From Rhabdophis nuchalis (taxonomy: Eukaryota > Chordata > Lepidosauria > Squamata > Natricidae): a DNA stretch of 64,000 bases. The DNA lies in assembly GCA_039707465.1 (NCBI GenBank), contig CM077646.1, forward strand, positions 81,182,715 to 81,246,714. The letters run 5' to 3'. The position numbers and the translations under genes are program-made. Positions 24,400 to 35,778 of the stretch are shown one piece after another. The stretch's first letter is position 1; every line of letters starts with the position of its first letter. Under the pieces are notes generated by a model, which was not told the origin of the DNA, did no database searches, and was given only the letters and a program-made list of their open reading frames with translations.

Positions 24400-24948
24400 T
24401 TTGCTTTTTTGAATACAATATTTATTAATAATTTTAATTGCAATAGTAAAAATTAAATTAAACTAAATTTAGAGAAAGAGAAGAGAATGGGGAACAAAAG
24501 AATGAAAAGTACAGCAAAAAAGAAAAAAGAAAATTAGGAAAATGATGATGATGATGATAATGAAATATATAAACAAGTGACATCTATCCTTAGTCACATG
24601 TATAAGTATGTTTAATAACTCTTCACCCAATATAAGATTAAAAACAGATATCTCTTAATTCTATATCCCATCCTTTATCAATCTAAAATCATTAAACATC
24701 AACTTTTCAAATCTGGTGGCAACAAAAAAATACATAAAGGGTTACTAGAACTTTGCAAAAGTATGTCCTATTTAAACTTTGATCAAATAAATCAACTTTT
24801 ATTCCTTCCTTTTACTTCTACTGTTATAGACTTAATTTTTAATTCAGTCAAAATTGTCATAGGATTTTGTCTCATTCTTATTTATACCATCACATAAATT
24901 TCTTCAAGGGTTTAATAAGTAATTTTTGTAGATCCAATAAGAAAACCT
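24400..24948 (-). repeat. AT-rich stretch, possible L1-like 3' UTR
   Basis: AATACAATATTTATTAATAA followed by A-rich/GA-rich sequence and long T-rich text without frames, resembling reversed LINE 3' UTRs seen at 31719 and 63225. Weakly supported. Confidence 0.3.
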
Positions 24949-24960
24949 TTTTGGCTTATC

Positions 24961-25186
24961 CCAAAGATGCTTTTTCAAGATGCAATTGGACTTTCTGATT
25001 TTTCTTTGAAGACGTTTTGCTTCTCATCCAAGAAGCTTCTTCAGCTCTGGGTCCATTTCAGAGTTGAAGAAGCTTCTTGGATGAGAAGTGAAAGGTCTTT
25101 AAGGAAAAACCAGAAAGTCCAGTTGCCTCTTGAAAAAGCACTTTTGGGACCTTTATGACCTGGATGACTGAGAATCTCCATAGACA
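24961..25186. mobile_element. Foldback repeat with 12-bp target duplication, possibly Penelope-derived
   Basis: Two inverted arms of roughly 80 bp (about 24961-25045 and 25066-25149) around a short centre; each holds a GAAGAAGCTTCTTGGATGAG block. Flanked by TTTTGGCTTATC at 24949-24960 and 25187-25198. Confidence 0.75.
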
Positions 25187-25198
25187 TTTTGGCTTATC

Positions 25199-26517
25199 AT
25201 TTCACTCTTGGTATATCATTTGCATTCCTTTTTAATTTTAAAACTTCAGCCAGGTTGGGGGGGGGGGTTGTACATCCAGTAAAGTATCCATTAGAGCCCT
25301 AAAAATCTGCAGAAGGACCAATTGGAGCAAGTGATGAAATGTGTACTATGACATCAAGATGCAAATGCAAAAGGATGGAGCTTGGATTGTGATGTCATGA
25401 TACAGAATCTGATTATTTCATCCAAAAGACAAGATGAGTATCACAAGTGAGAATGCAAGCTCATCCTTTTGTACATATAGGCAACAACACTGAACACAGC
25501 ACAATACTCATTTCATCATTTGTTCCATTATGCAGACATTGCTCAACATGTTTTCTAAATTTTACCTTTTCTAAATTTGGTATTATGATGGTTAGGAATG
25601 AACTCCTGTATACTTATTGAAGGAATCACCAGAAGTTGAACAGGAATTGAGATTTTTTTTTTACCTAAACACTGAAAGAAAAAGAAAACTCCATCCATCA
25701 TTACAATTTGTAATAATGTTCTGAGGGAAAAATCCTTCTGTTTAAATCAAAATGAAGCAAGGATAGCTAGTCAATTAGCTTTTGTTAAGGGAAAGTGACA
25801 TTCATAACCCTTTGGATATAAAAACAAAATCAAACAGCTTTTAAAAATGACCTGGCTCATCACCAAAAGTTTCCAGAGTTCTGAGGTCACAAGCCGTAGT
25901 TTTTTTCTGATTTTCACTCTTTTATATTATCCATAAATTCATTACTAATTGCGGGTGGAGGACAAGAAACTGTCAGGACAATGCTACACAATTCTTCAAC
26001 TTATAGCTCATCAGGCAGAAATGTCAGCAATGTTTGGTGCCGGGGCAAAGCCTCTATTTGTGCCAGCGTTTTTGGGTTGTTTTTTTGTTAATAAATCAGC
26101 AACAATCTGTCCAAGTGCTGTCTAATCTCACCACATGTATAATGTACTATATAATCCAATCATTAATACAATTTGGTTGATGGAAAAATTAATTGATATA
26201 ACCTTTGGCCCCCTTATTTTCTTATTCTCAGACGTAAAAATGACTCATATATAATTGAAGCAATAACCCAAATCTTAGTGGGCTTCATATAATGTTTATT
26301 TTCCAAATAATTCTATTTGATTAAAAAGGACACTCCTCTCACATTTACATATGATTGCAGCAAAGTTGCTGGATTTCAAACAAAACAAGTTTTGATATAA
26401 TTATCTGATGGGGAAAGCAATTTGAAGGAAAGGTTATGGAACTAGGATAATATCTTTATGCACTGTACAGCAGGTGATGTTTATGTATTACAAGGCCCTT
26501 AGGAGATGTTGCAGGCC
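25199..26517. other. Intergenic, nothing identified
   Basis: A G-run at 25258-25267 and AT-rich unrecognised sequence. Confidence 0.45.
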
Positions 26518-26525
26518 TTTTAGGT

Positions 26526-26835
26526 CAGGGGTCTCCAACCCCTGGACTGTGGCCCACTAGTGGGCTATTGTCTATTTGAAATTGGGCTGTGCAAGTGGCT
26601 AGCTAGAGTGTACATGTGCATGCAGTTCAACCTGTGTGAGCAGCAGGGCAGAGGGCACTTGGTGTGTGAGTGCCAGCCTGCTATTCACGCTAGTTGAGCT
26701 GCCTGCATACATGCTAGCCTGCCACTCGCGCATGGGCTCTGTGCACATCTGTGCTAGCCCACTGCTCATGTGGCCCAGTTCCCCTCTCTCCCCCTATCAG
26801 CTGGGTTGCCAAGCCACAAAGGTTAGAGACTCCTG
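26526..26835. mobile_element. hAT MITE
   Basis: CAGGGGTCTCCAACC at the left and GGTTAGAGACTCCTG at the right; TSD TTTTAGGT (26518-26525) versus CTTTAGGT (26836-26843), 7 of 8. 310 bp, non-coding despite short open frames. Confidence 0.88.
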
Positions 26836-26843
26836 CTTTAGGT

Positions 26844-27417
26844 AGATCAGATAAGGAAAGCAATTCCGTATACAGGCTAAAACGACTTTTATTGAAAGTG
26901 GTTCAAATAACAGAATCTTCCAAATCAGATTGGACTGTATCTTCTTGTCCTTCTTATAATTCCATTTTTATAGAATCCGAGAACTATCTGGACTGCTTCT
27001 GGATGTTCTGGGTTTAAACAGGTTCCCTTTGTTTAAACAACTCCATCTGCATATTTCCATTGAGGTCATGTTTCTTTATAGCTCCAGAGACTAATTTAAG
27101 AATCAGTCCAACCAGGAAATGGATTGCCTCAAGTAGCTGACTTGGATGAATGGAAAGGAAGTATCTGCTCAATATCAGTGGTGTGAATCAAGAGCCCTGG
27201 ATAGGGTGCCTTAAAATAGGTTGTCATCTTCCCCTTCTGGGGAATAAAGTGCTAACTCATAATCCATGAGGCACTAAACATAATCAACCAGTTTGGTTTG
27301 CTTTTGCATATAGAAAATGATGGGTGCACTATATCTCCATCCTATTTTGGACTATCCTTACATTTTGCCATTCACCCAGAGTAGCTCCTGTAGTTGACTG
27401 TCCAAAGCAGAAGCTTT
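26844..27417. other. Intergenic, nothing identified
   Basis: No supported gene or repeat. Confidence 0.45.
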
Positions 27418-27545
27418 CATTATTATAAACAGAAAAAACACCATCACTGACATCCCCTAAACCAGGCTAGGTAACATCTTCACTGAAGATGTTACCTAGC
27501 CTGGTTTAGAAACCAACCCACAAGCTGGGAGAGCGAACCTTCACC
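27418..27545 (+). repeat. Penelope-end-like repeat with perfect 26-bp palindrome
   Basis: Positions 27457-27482 and 27484-27509 are perfect inverted repeats separated by one base. Flanking pieces (CACTGACATCCCCTAAAC and GAAACCAACCCACAAGCT) match, inverted, the block at 28043-28155. Confidence 0.75.
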
Positions 27546-28164
27546 CTCAGTTTTCATTATTATAGAGGGGAAAGAAGCCATTATCTTATTTGAGAAAAAA
27601 GTAGAGGTTGAAATTTGGAATCCCCTTGGGATAATTGGTGTGTTATTTCCTTTACTTGGAAGAATATATAGTTGGTAAAGTGATTGTGACTGTGCTTATG
27701 AACTTACTTTAGCTGTCCTTAGTTTGTAGACCTGGGGAGATTTCTTAAATGTGAGAATTGGTCACAAAGTTACTCTTTCATCATTCTTGTAAATGAAAAT
27801 GGTTGCTAAACAAGGACTACCTATATGTTTAGTTAAACTCTTCTAATCTATCCCAAATATGTAGAAGCCCTGCACCATGGCTACCTAATGGAAAGAGAAG
27901 GGATTATAACAATATATGCAATGATTTACAGCTTTCAGCTTTATTTGAAAGCACAAAATGGAGTACATGGTTTGTTTTAAGTTCAGAACAAAACAGCCCA
28001 CTCAGAACATTCTTTTGAATCCTTTCAAGTTTATATGGCTTCACGGTGAAGCTTCATTGTCCAAGCTTGTGGGTTGGTTTCTGAACATTTTGTTATCAGG
28101 CTAGCGAAATTCAGCGAAGTTTAGGAGATGTCAGTGTCAATTATTCTGTTTGTAATGGCTTAAG

Positions 28165-28172
28165 GTGTGTGT

Positions 28173-28211
<39 letters not shown>
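28165..28211 (+). repeat. (GT)n microsatellite
   Basis: About 23 GT units with one interruption, in the 3' part of the Penelope-like remnant. Shorter GT runs lie at 13117-13134 and 14743-14760. Confidence 0.95.
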
Positions 28212-28213
<2 letters not shown>

Positions 28214-29312
28214 GTGAGGTTCTTGTGATGGGTCAGGTATGACTCATCAGTGAGTCTTGTGAGGAGTCTTGTGATAAGGATGTTCATCATGTCAGGGACA
28301 TTGGAGGTGAACTGCTGGTTATGTAGGTTAGCTGAGGGTCAGTGCTGTCTCTTCTTGGCCATGAAGTTGATTTTGGATTCTGAGGAGTTCGTAGGTTGGT
28401 TGTAGAATAGAATAGAATAACAGAGTTGGAAGGGACCTTGGAGGTCTTCTAGTCCAACCCCTTGCCTAGGCAGGAAACCCTATACCATTTCAGACAAATA
28501 GTTATCCAACATCTTCTTAAAAACTTCCAATGTTGGAGCATTCACAACTTCTGGAGGCAAGCTGTTCCACTGATTAATTGTTCTAACTGTCAGGAAATTT
28601 CTCCTCAGTTCTAAGTTGCTTCTTTCCTTGATTAGTTTCCACCCATTTCTTCTTGTTCTACCCTCAGGTGCCTTGGAGAATAGTTTGACTCCCTCTTCTT
28701 TGTGGCAACCCCTGAGACAGTGGAAAACTGCTATCATGTCTCCCCTAGTCCTTCTTTTAATTAAACTAGACATATCCAGTTCCTGCAACCATTCTTCATA
28801 TGTTTTAGCCTCCAGTTCCTTAATCATCTTTGTTGCTCTTCTCTGCACTCTTTCTAGAGTCTCCACGTCTTTTTTACAACGTGATGACCAAAACTGAATG
28901 CAGTATTCCAAGTGTGGCCTTACCAAGGCATTATAAAGTGGTATTAATACTTCACATGATCTTGATTCTATCCCTCTGTTTATGTAGCCTAGAACTGTGT
29001 TGGCTTTTTTGGCAGCTGCTGCACACTGCATTTAAATGGTTGTCCACTAGGATTCCAAGATCCCTCTCACAGTTGCTACTATTGAGCAAGGTACCACCTA
29101 TACTGTACCTGTGCATTTCGTTTTTGTTGCCTAAATGTAGAACCTTACTTTTTTCACCATTGAATTTCATTTTGTTAGATAGTGCCCAATGTTCAAGTTT
29201 GTCAAGATCTTTCTGTATCTTAAACCTATCTTCTGGAGTGTTGGCTATTCCTGCCAGCTTGGTCTTATCTGCAAATTTGATGAGTTCCCCATTTATTCCC
29301 TCATCCAAATCA

Positions 29313-29372
29313 TTGATTTTATTTATTTATTTATTTGATTTGTAGACCGCACCCTCTCCCCGAAGGGACATC
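29313..29372 (-). mobile_element. Short L2-type LINE tail inserted in the CR1 RT region
   Basis: TTTATTTATTTATTTGATTTGTAGACCGC followed by CCCTCTCCCCGAAGGGA is the reverse complement of the recurrent L2 3' end (hairpin plus ATAAA repeats). It interrupts the CR1 frame between two open segments. Boundaries are approximate. Confidence 0.7.
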
Positions 29373-30890
29373 TTATGATGAAGATGTTGAAGAGTAGTGG
29401 GTTTAAAACAGAGCCTTGGGGTACTCCACTGCATATTTCCATGTAGATGCAGTTCCATTGAGGACTACACATTGAGTGCAGTTGGTCAGCCAGTTATGAA
29501 TCCATCTGGTGGTGATGCTGTCTAACGCACATTTTTCTACTTTATCTAGTAGTAGGTCATGGTCTACCTTGTCAAATGCCTTACTGAAGTCCAAGTAAAT
29601 TATATTAACGGCATTCCTCTGGTCCACTAATTTTGTCACTTTGTCAAAGAATGCAATAAGATTAGTCTGGCATGATCTGTTTTTGACAAACCCATGTTGG
29701 CTTTCGGTTATTACTTTGTTTACTTCTAGGTGTTCATTGATTCGTTGCTTGATTATCTTTTCCAGAATCTTCCCTGGCATTGAGGTCAGGTTAATAGGTC
29801 TATAGTTTCCTGGATCTATTTTTTTCCCTTTTTAAAAGATGGGAATCACATCAGCTCTTTCCCAGTCCTCTGGCACTTCCCCGGTGCTCCAGGATCTCTG
29901 AAAGATATAGTTCAGTGGTTCTGAGATCTCGTCTGCCAGTTCCTTCAGAACCCTGGGGTGTAATCCATCTGGTCCTGGTGATTTGAACTTATCTAGGGTA
30001 GACAGGTGCTTACTTACCATTTTCTTCCCTACTTTAATTTGTATTCCTAATCTGATTTTTGTAGTGCTGTTTTTGATAGGTTGGACTGTTTTTTCCCTTT
30101 GTGTAAAGACAGATGCAAAAAATGAGTTAAATAGTTCTACTTTTCCCCTGTTGCTTATCACCTTCTTGCCACTTTCTTCCAGCAATGGACCAATTGTTTC
30201 CTTGAATTTTTTCTTGTTTTTAACATGTTGGAAGAAGCTTTTTTTGTTATTTTTTACTTTTGTGGCAAGCCTTTCTTCATTGTGAGCCTTAGCTTTCCTC
30301 ACTTCATCTTTACAGACTGGGGCTATTTGCTGATATTCTGCCTTAGTTATGTCCCCCTCTTTCCACTTTTTATACTTATCCTTTTTGTCTTTCAATTTGT
30401 CAGAGAGTTCTTTATGCAGCCATGCTGGTTTCTTTTGGGAGCTGTTATTTTTGTTCTTCATTGGTATTGTGCTAGATTGGACTTTTATTATCTCACTTTT
30501 CGAAATTTCCCAAGCTTCTTGAGTTGTTTTCCCCTTGAGGATTCTCATCCATGGAATCCTTTCCAAGCTCTCTCTAAGTTTATTGAAATTAGTTCTCTTA
30601 AAGTCCAATACTCTAGTTTGACTTTGTTCTACTACTTGTGTTTGCATAATGTTGAATTCCAGTATTGCACGATCGCTTGCCCCCAAGGTTCCTGTAGCTT
30701 CAACACCTTCTATCATTTCCTCTCTGTTAGTGAGAATTAAGTCCAATATGGCTGATCCCCTTGTTCCCTTCTCTACCTTTTGGGTAATAAAGTTGTCTGC
30801 TAGGTTTGTTAGAAACCTGTTGGTTCTTCCACTTGGTGCAGTTTGTCTCCCAGTTGATGTCAGGGTAGTTAAAATCCCCCATTACTATTG

Positions 30891-31116
30891 TTTTATTTTT
30901 AATTTTAATTTTATTTTATTTAGATTTATACCCCGCACCTTCTCCTAAAAGGACCCAGGGCGGCGCACAGGAAATGTAAAACATAACAAATAGCAAAATA
31001 CAAAATTTTAAAACATATTAAATTCCTACCCTGTGCTAAAATCGATTAAAATCCCTCAAATTAAAACTATCTAGGAGCAGTCACAACAGGAGGTAACACT
31101 AGGAAGCACACTACAA
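30891..31116 (-). mobile_element. L2-type LINE 3' end inserted in the CR1
   Basis: Minus-strand L2 tail: AT-rich 3' end at the left, GGTCC..GGAGAAGG hairpin region, TTTTAGCACAGGG box at about 31033-31046. Flanked by a 7-bp duplication ACTATTG (30884-30890 and 31117-31123). Its 5' junction holds a 17-bp inverted copy of the neighbouring target. Confidence 0.85.
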
Positions 31117-31718
31117 ACTATTGTAGTGTGCTTCCTACATACCTTAGTTAGCTGACTAGCAAAAAGTTCATCTACTTCCTCTGTTTGGTTGGGTGGCCTA
31201 TAGTATAGACCTATGGCAATGTCATTCCCCCCCCCCCCTTCATATTGACCCAAATGCATTCAATATAATTTTCATCGTTGTTGTGCTCTATTTCTGTAGA
31301 GATGTAGTTATTTCTTATATAGAGAGCAACTTCACCTCCTCTTTTATTTGGTCTATTTCTTTTAAATAATTTAAATCCTTCTAGCTGTATGTTCCATTTG
31401 TGGGTTTCATCCCACCAGGTTTCCGTAATGGCAACAATATCATATCTGCCCTCATTTACTTGAATTTCTAATTCACCCTGTTTATTCCTCATACTCTGTG
31501 CATTGGTGTATAGACATTTGAGTCCATTTTGATCAGTGGTGGGTTTCAAATTTTTTAGAACCTACTCTGTAGCTGTGGCCTTTTTTGTGGGCGTGGCTTG
31601 GCAGTCATGTGACAGGGTGGGAGTGGCCACATCTTAAAATGTGGTGAAACTCATTTAACAACGCTGTTGCTTAGCAACCAAAATTTTGGACTCAATTGTG
31701 ATGATAAATTCTTTCTTT

Positions 31719-31977
31719 TTTTTTTATTTTTTTTTTATTAAAATTTTTATACTGTTTTACAATATATCACCCAGTGCTGTACAAAACAAAAGGAAGAGTT
31801 GGTTTCAAGTGTCGTCTATTATCTTTAGGATCTCCAAAATCCACGTTCCCTCGGTACAGGCGTCGAGACGTCCAAAGTTCCAAGTGCATAGTCCACAAAT
31901 GGCTTCCAAGTCTTCCAAAAGATATCATTTTTATAAACCCCCTCTCTAAATTTAATATCACACGTCATTTTATCATT
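31719..31977 (-). mobile_element. Poly-T-headed retroelement fragment (possible L1-like 3' end)
   Basis: Flanked by an 18-bp direct duplication starting ATGATAAATTC (31701-31718 and 31978-31995). The T-rich head is a reversed poly-A tail, so it is a target-primed insertion on the minus strand. Similar sequence occurs near 63225-63320. Family not certain. Confidence 0.6.
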
Positions 31978-31981
31978 ATGA

Positions 31982-32020
31982 TAAATTCTTTCTTTCTCTC
32001 TTTCTCTTTCTTTCTTTCTT

Positions 32021-32056
<36 letters not shown>

Positions 32057-32085
32057 CTTCCTTCCTTCCTTTCCTTTCCTTCCCG
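31982..32085 (+). repeat. Polypyrimidine (CTTT/CT/CCTT) microsatellite
   Basis: About 100 bases of almost pure C/T, changing from TTTC to CT to CCTT units, directly after the right TSD of the retro-insert. Confidence 0.9.
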
Positions 32086-32719
32086 TTGGCTCACTGGCAG
32101 CAGCGGGCCAGACTTACTTCTGGGTCCGCCAGTGGAACCCCCTCTCACCGGTTCTCTAAATTTCACCAACCGGTTCTCACGAGTAGGTGCGAGCCTGCAG
32201 AAACCCACCACTGATTTTGATTGACGCTGTGTTTACTGTCTACATAACCTGTGTTGTGCCTGACTGCCCCTACTTTCTTGCCACATTGTAGGTCAACGTA
32301 TCTGTTGATGGAATTGCTTGTGCAGTGCCAGTCTTTGATGAACTCCCGAGCGTGGTGGATGGTACCGTAGCCGAAGATTTTTCTGTTGTTCCAATCAAAT
32401 TGCTGCTTCCTTGTTCTCAGAGCCTTAAAAGTAAGTTGCATGGTGACTCATGTTGAAATTGATTTGCCTGATCTTAGCTTTGAAAATTTTGTTGTGGGAA
32501 TGATTTTCAAAACATTTTTGATGGAAACAATAAGAACACACTATTCTCAGCAGCATAAAATATGAAATGAATAGATAACAGAAGTATCTATTTCTGTAAA
32601 TAACCCAACTGAGTCAGTCATTAGATCTAGAGAAAAGGGAATCATTTTAACATGCCTTTCAGTTGGTACATCTCCTTTATACATTTTCACACTGTTTTGA
32701 GATTCTCTTGTTGAATTTA

Positions 32720-32789
32720 TCATCCATCCATCCATCCATCCATCCATCCATCCATCCATCCATCCATCCATCCATCCATCCATCCATCC

Positions 32790-32825
<36 letters not shown>

Positions 32826-32835
32826 CTATCAATTT

Positions 32836-32890
<55 letters not shown>

Positions 32891-32891
32891 C
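32720..32891 (+). repeat. Compound microsatellite (CATC)n-(TATC)n-(TTTC)n
   Basis: About 18 CATC units, then 9 TATC units, then about 14 CTTT units after a short spacer. Open frames across it are repeat artefacts. Confidence 0.97.
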
Positions 32892-33599
32892 AAGGAATTC
32901 CTCATTTCATATTTCTGTTGGCACCAACAGCAAGATTTTTTTTTAAAAAAATGTCTCTGCCAGGTACCAGGTTAGAAAAAGAACTATGCTGCTCTTTTCT
33001 GATATTTTTTATTCTCAACAGGAATAAATGCTGGCTGTAAAAAATAGAGATGCTGCTTGTAATTTTTCAATTGCACGACGGATGTTAACATTACAAGAAG
33101 ATGCAAGAGTAGCAATAAAAGGATATACGAATATGCAGAATCGATGCTGTATCCATACCAAAGCATAATAAACAAACTAAACCAAACTTACTGCAGTAGT
33201 TTCTGTAGTTTTTACATTTACACCTCAACACCTATTAACAAATGCTAATTGCATCCATAAACACACCCTTCTACATTATCTACTTGCACAAAAAGACACA
33301 ACAGAACACAATGTGACCTATCATTTTTTTAAATTTCCTTGGGGCTTAGTTACCACTCAAATGCATTTTTGTTCCCCCAGAGGCAATTTCCAAAACTATC
33401 TATTTACTCTGCACAAACCTGAGACTACCTATTTCCTGTGCTGGATACACCATCCCAAGCAGGCTTTTTTTTTTTTGCCCCTTTTCACACAATCCTTCTC
33501 TACTGCATGATCTTTGACAGGGCAGGGCCAGGTAAAGATGGAGGGGGGAGAGGTTTGAGACAATCAAAAAGCTTTAGAAAGTCCAAATGTTATCCTAAT
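32892..33599. other. Intergenic, nothing identified
   Basis: T-rich, no supported gene. Confidence 0.45.
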
Positions 33600-33765
33600 C
33601 AATACAATACAATACAATAGCAGAGTGGAAAGGGACCTTGTAGGTCTTCCAGTCCAACTCCCTGCATAGGCAGGAAGCTTATACCATTTCAGACAAATGG
33701 CTAGCCAACATCTTCTTAAAGACTTCCAGGGTTGGGGCATTCACAACTTCTGGAGGCAAGCTAAT
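33600..33765 (-). mobile_element. CR1 LINE 3' end
   Basis: AATACAATACAATAGCAGAG tail followed by GGACCTTGTAGGTCTTCCAG and the CR1 C-terminal segment, reverse orientation. Confidence 0.85.
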
Positions 33766-34154
33766 CAAAGAAAGGGCAGTAATAACGTCCACAATGGCTA
33801 TATCCCTTACTTGATGCCAAATACACAATTTTTCCCAGCTTCATAGGAGAAGTTCTAGAGGCCAAAATAGATAACTTTTCTTTAAAAAACCACAGATACG
33901 TCACAACAAGAATACCGTAGAATTAATCTACTTCCTGGGTGCCATGATCATGATATTGCTTGTACTGAAGGTTATGCTTTTAAATGTTTTAATTGTCTAT
34001 ATGCAATAGCCTCTTCGACCCTATTATTTCAAGTTTCCTAAAAGAGAAAGAGGATTCACAGGTTCATTTAAAAAAATTTATAAAAAGCAAAATCCCCATA
34101 CATTTAATTTCCAGAACAATTTTTTAATCTCAGCAAATGACTAAAATGAACCCA
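33766..34154. other. Intergenic, nothing identified
   Basis: Between two LINE tails; no feature seen. Confidence 0.4.
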
Positions 34155-34785
34155 CACTGTATTTCGGACATTATTACATTAGAGAGGGTCCAGAGGTATT
34201 TTACAAGAAGAGTACTCAACTCCTCTTTGCAATAAAATTCCTTATTCTTGAAATGTTAGGCCTGGATAACCGTGAACTATGCCATCTATATTCCGACCTA
34301 AGCTTAGTACACAAGATTATCTGCCATTACGTTCTACCACTTAGCGACTACTTTAAGTTCAACTGCAATAACACAAGGGCTATCAATTGATACAAACTAA
34401 ATGTAATCCACTCTAATCTTGATAGCAGAAAATATGACTTCAGCAATAGAGTAGTAAATGTCTGGAACACTCTACCTGATCCTCTTGTTAGTTCTTCTAA
34501 CCCCCGTACTTTTTACATTAAACTGTCTACCATGGACCTTACGCGTTTCTTAAGAGGTCCCTAAGGGGCTGTGCATAAGCGCACCAGCATGCCTGCATCC
34601 CTGTCCTACTGTCCCCATTTATATGTACTCATTTAATGTGTTTGTGGCTATGTTTTGCTTATTTATATTCATTTATTTGTGCCATGTTTCATGTGTCCAT
34701 GTCTATGTCTATACTGATAGTTGTTTCCTTGTACTTGTTGACAAATAAATAAATAAAATAAAATAAAATAAAATAAAATGAACTG
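34155..34785 (+). pseudogene. Non-LTR retrotransposon C-terminal remnant with (AAATA)n tail
   Basis: Plus-strand conceptual translation gives GLDNRELCHLYSDL, then SNRVVNVWNTLPDPLVSSSN and TFYIKLSTMDLTRFL, the VWN-LP end typical of jockey/CR1/Rex-type LINE ORF2. A 3' UTR ends in (AAATA/AAAAT) repeats at 34743-34780. Not assigned to a clade. Confidence 0.65.
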
Positions 34786-35359
34786 TAAGGATTGCCCCAC
34801 CACACAATTAAGATAGCAAGTTTAAAAAAAATCCAGCTTCATAAACCAGTTGAAACTCAAGATTGGTTATGTAAAGGGCTGTACTAAACAACTATTATTG
34901 ATAAGAAGGAAATTAAGATCTGCTGTCCATTCAGCACAAACCATCGATGCTTCTCAGTAGGAGACTGACTGCCAAAACTTTCAGCTGCAGAAACCCACAA
35001 CGGGAGCACTAAAATTATTGATTTCTTTCCTCAAGATTATTGACTACAACCCAAGAGCTGTAAAACAGAATCTAATTATCTCCATAAGAGGCACCAGGAT
35101 GGGGGGAAATGGTCAAATGCTATTATGGGGAAACTGAGGATGGGAGGAGGGGGGAAAATGATGTCCTTGAAGTCAGATTGAGGGAATACATCCTTGACTA
35201 CAGACTATTCAAGGGTGAATTATTATACAAAAATTATCATTCATCCTATCTGAAAGTTGATCTGAACTATCTTTCTGTGACAAAGATAATTTTTTTAAAA
35301 AATAATCTTTGCCTGAATTTGGATGGTGGCAATCTATTTTCCAGAGTATACAGAGAGAA
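34786..35359. other. Intergenic, nothing identified
   Basis: A 107-codon plus frame (35109-35432) has no recognisable domain and runs into a SINE. Confidence 0.45.
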
Positions 35360-35595
35360 AAAGATGCTAAGGCACCAAACTAGAAATAGGGAGATAATAA
35401 ATTCTAATCTCACTTTAGGCATGAAAAACTAGTTGGGTATTTTGGGGCAGTCACTGTTTCTCTCGTCTCAACCTACCTCACTGGGTTGTTGTTATAGAGA
35501 AAATAGGAGGAGAAAAAGAGTATTACGTAAGTTTGCCATCTTGAGTAATTTATAAAAATTATAAATGCAGAGTATAAACAAATAGAAATAAAATA
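35360..35595 (+). mobile_element. CORE/MIR-like SINE with L2-type tail
   Basis: AAGATGCTAAGGCACCAAAC head, GGCAGTCACTGTTTCTC core, then CAACCTACCTCACTGGGTTG and a TTATAAATGCAGAGTATAAA tail. Similar pieces at 39000 and 50800. Confidence 0.65.
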
Positions 35596-35699
35596 GATAC
35601 TAAAATGAATGGTGCCAGAAACCTTTTTCTTTCTATAGCCACTCCTGTAATATCTCACCTCCCAATCAGGAAGTTGTGAGTTCAATCCTAGGTAGAGGC

Positions 35700-35778
35700 A
35701 GATGTAGGGTCTCCTGCTTGGGCAGGGGGTTGGACTAGATGACCTGCAAGATCCTTTCCAACTCTGTTAATCTGTTAT
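35700..35778 (+). mobile_element. CR1 LINE 3'-end fragment
   Basis: GGCAGGGGGTTGGACTAGATG...CTTTCCAACTCTGTTAATCTG is the CR1 terminus. An RNA-pol-III B-box-like GTGAGTTCAATCCTAGG lies just before it (35668-35685). Confidence 0.75.

Larger units (their letters stand above)
31534..32213. mobile_element. hAT MITE inserted in the CR1, with its own retro-insert
   Basis: Ends CAGTGGTGGGTTTC and GAAACCCACCACTG are perfect 14-bp inverted repeats; 8-bp TSD ATTTTGAT at 31526-31533 and 32214-32221. Removing it restores a continuous CR1 reading (SVNQNGLKCLYTNAQ). Interior holds a retro-insert (31719-31977) and a pyrimidine microsatellite. Confidence 0.93.
28404..32235 (-). mobile_element. CR1 LINE, near full-length ORF2 but broken, with nested insertions
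   Basis: Minus-strand CR1 with the ATTCT-type 3' tail at 28404-28425. Pieces in order from the 5' end: endonuclease start (KCLYTNAQSMRNK, near 31520), endonuclease C-part and linker (30746-29832), RT beginning (SPGPDGLHPRVLKELAD), RT fingers/palm (29780-29403, IIYLDFSKAFDKVDHDLL), catalytic region (29308-28952) where the YADD box reads FADKT, and the C-terminal block (29031-28480, ending EVFKKMLDNYL). The lost catalytic aspartate and several frame breaks make it dead. Interrupted by L2 fragments (about 29313-29372 and 30891-31116) and a hAT MITE (31534-32213). Confidence 0.9.
28043..32441 (-). mobile_element. Penelope-like element remnant, split by later insertions
   Basis: On the minus strand, 32441-32222 encodes a segment with FDWNNRKI, then REFIKDWHCTSNSINR(Y)VD, resembling the GIY-YIG endonuclease end of Penelope-like elements. 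The 3' part resumes at 28403-28043, ending in a repeat block that also occurs at 27418-27545. Everything from about 28404 to 32235 is a CR1 LINE and its own nested inserts. The endonuclease identification is from motif memory and the RT part is missing, so it is moderately sure. Confidence 0.5.

Noticed and set aside
25066..25110. Possible hammerhead ribozyme core (GGATGAG..GTGAAAGGTC) in the foldback element
   Set aside because: The conserved CUGAUGA is not matched (reads TGGATGA) and no stem II can form between the two core strands, so activity is not credible.
26636..27017. Short frames in the MITE at 26526
   Set aside because: They lie inside a non-autonomous hAT element with clear TSDs.
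28616..30948. Plus-strand frames of 93-171 codons
   Set aside because: Antisense shadows of the minus-strand CR1 ORF2.
32547..33040. Open frames with repeated SIHP/MDGW or FFLSF residues
   Set aside because: They are translations of CATC, TATC and TTTC microsatellites.
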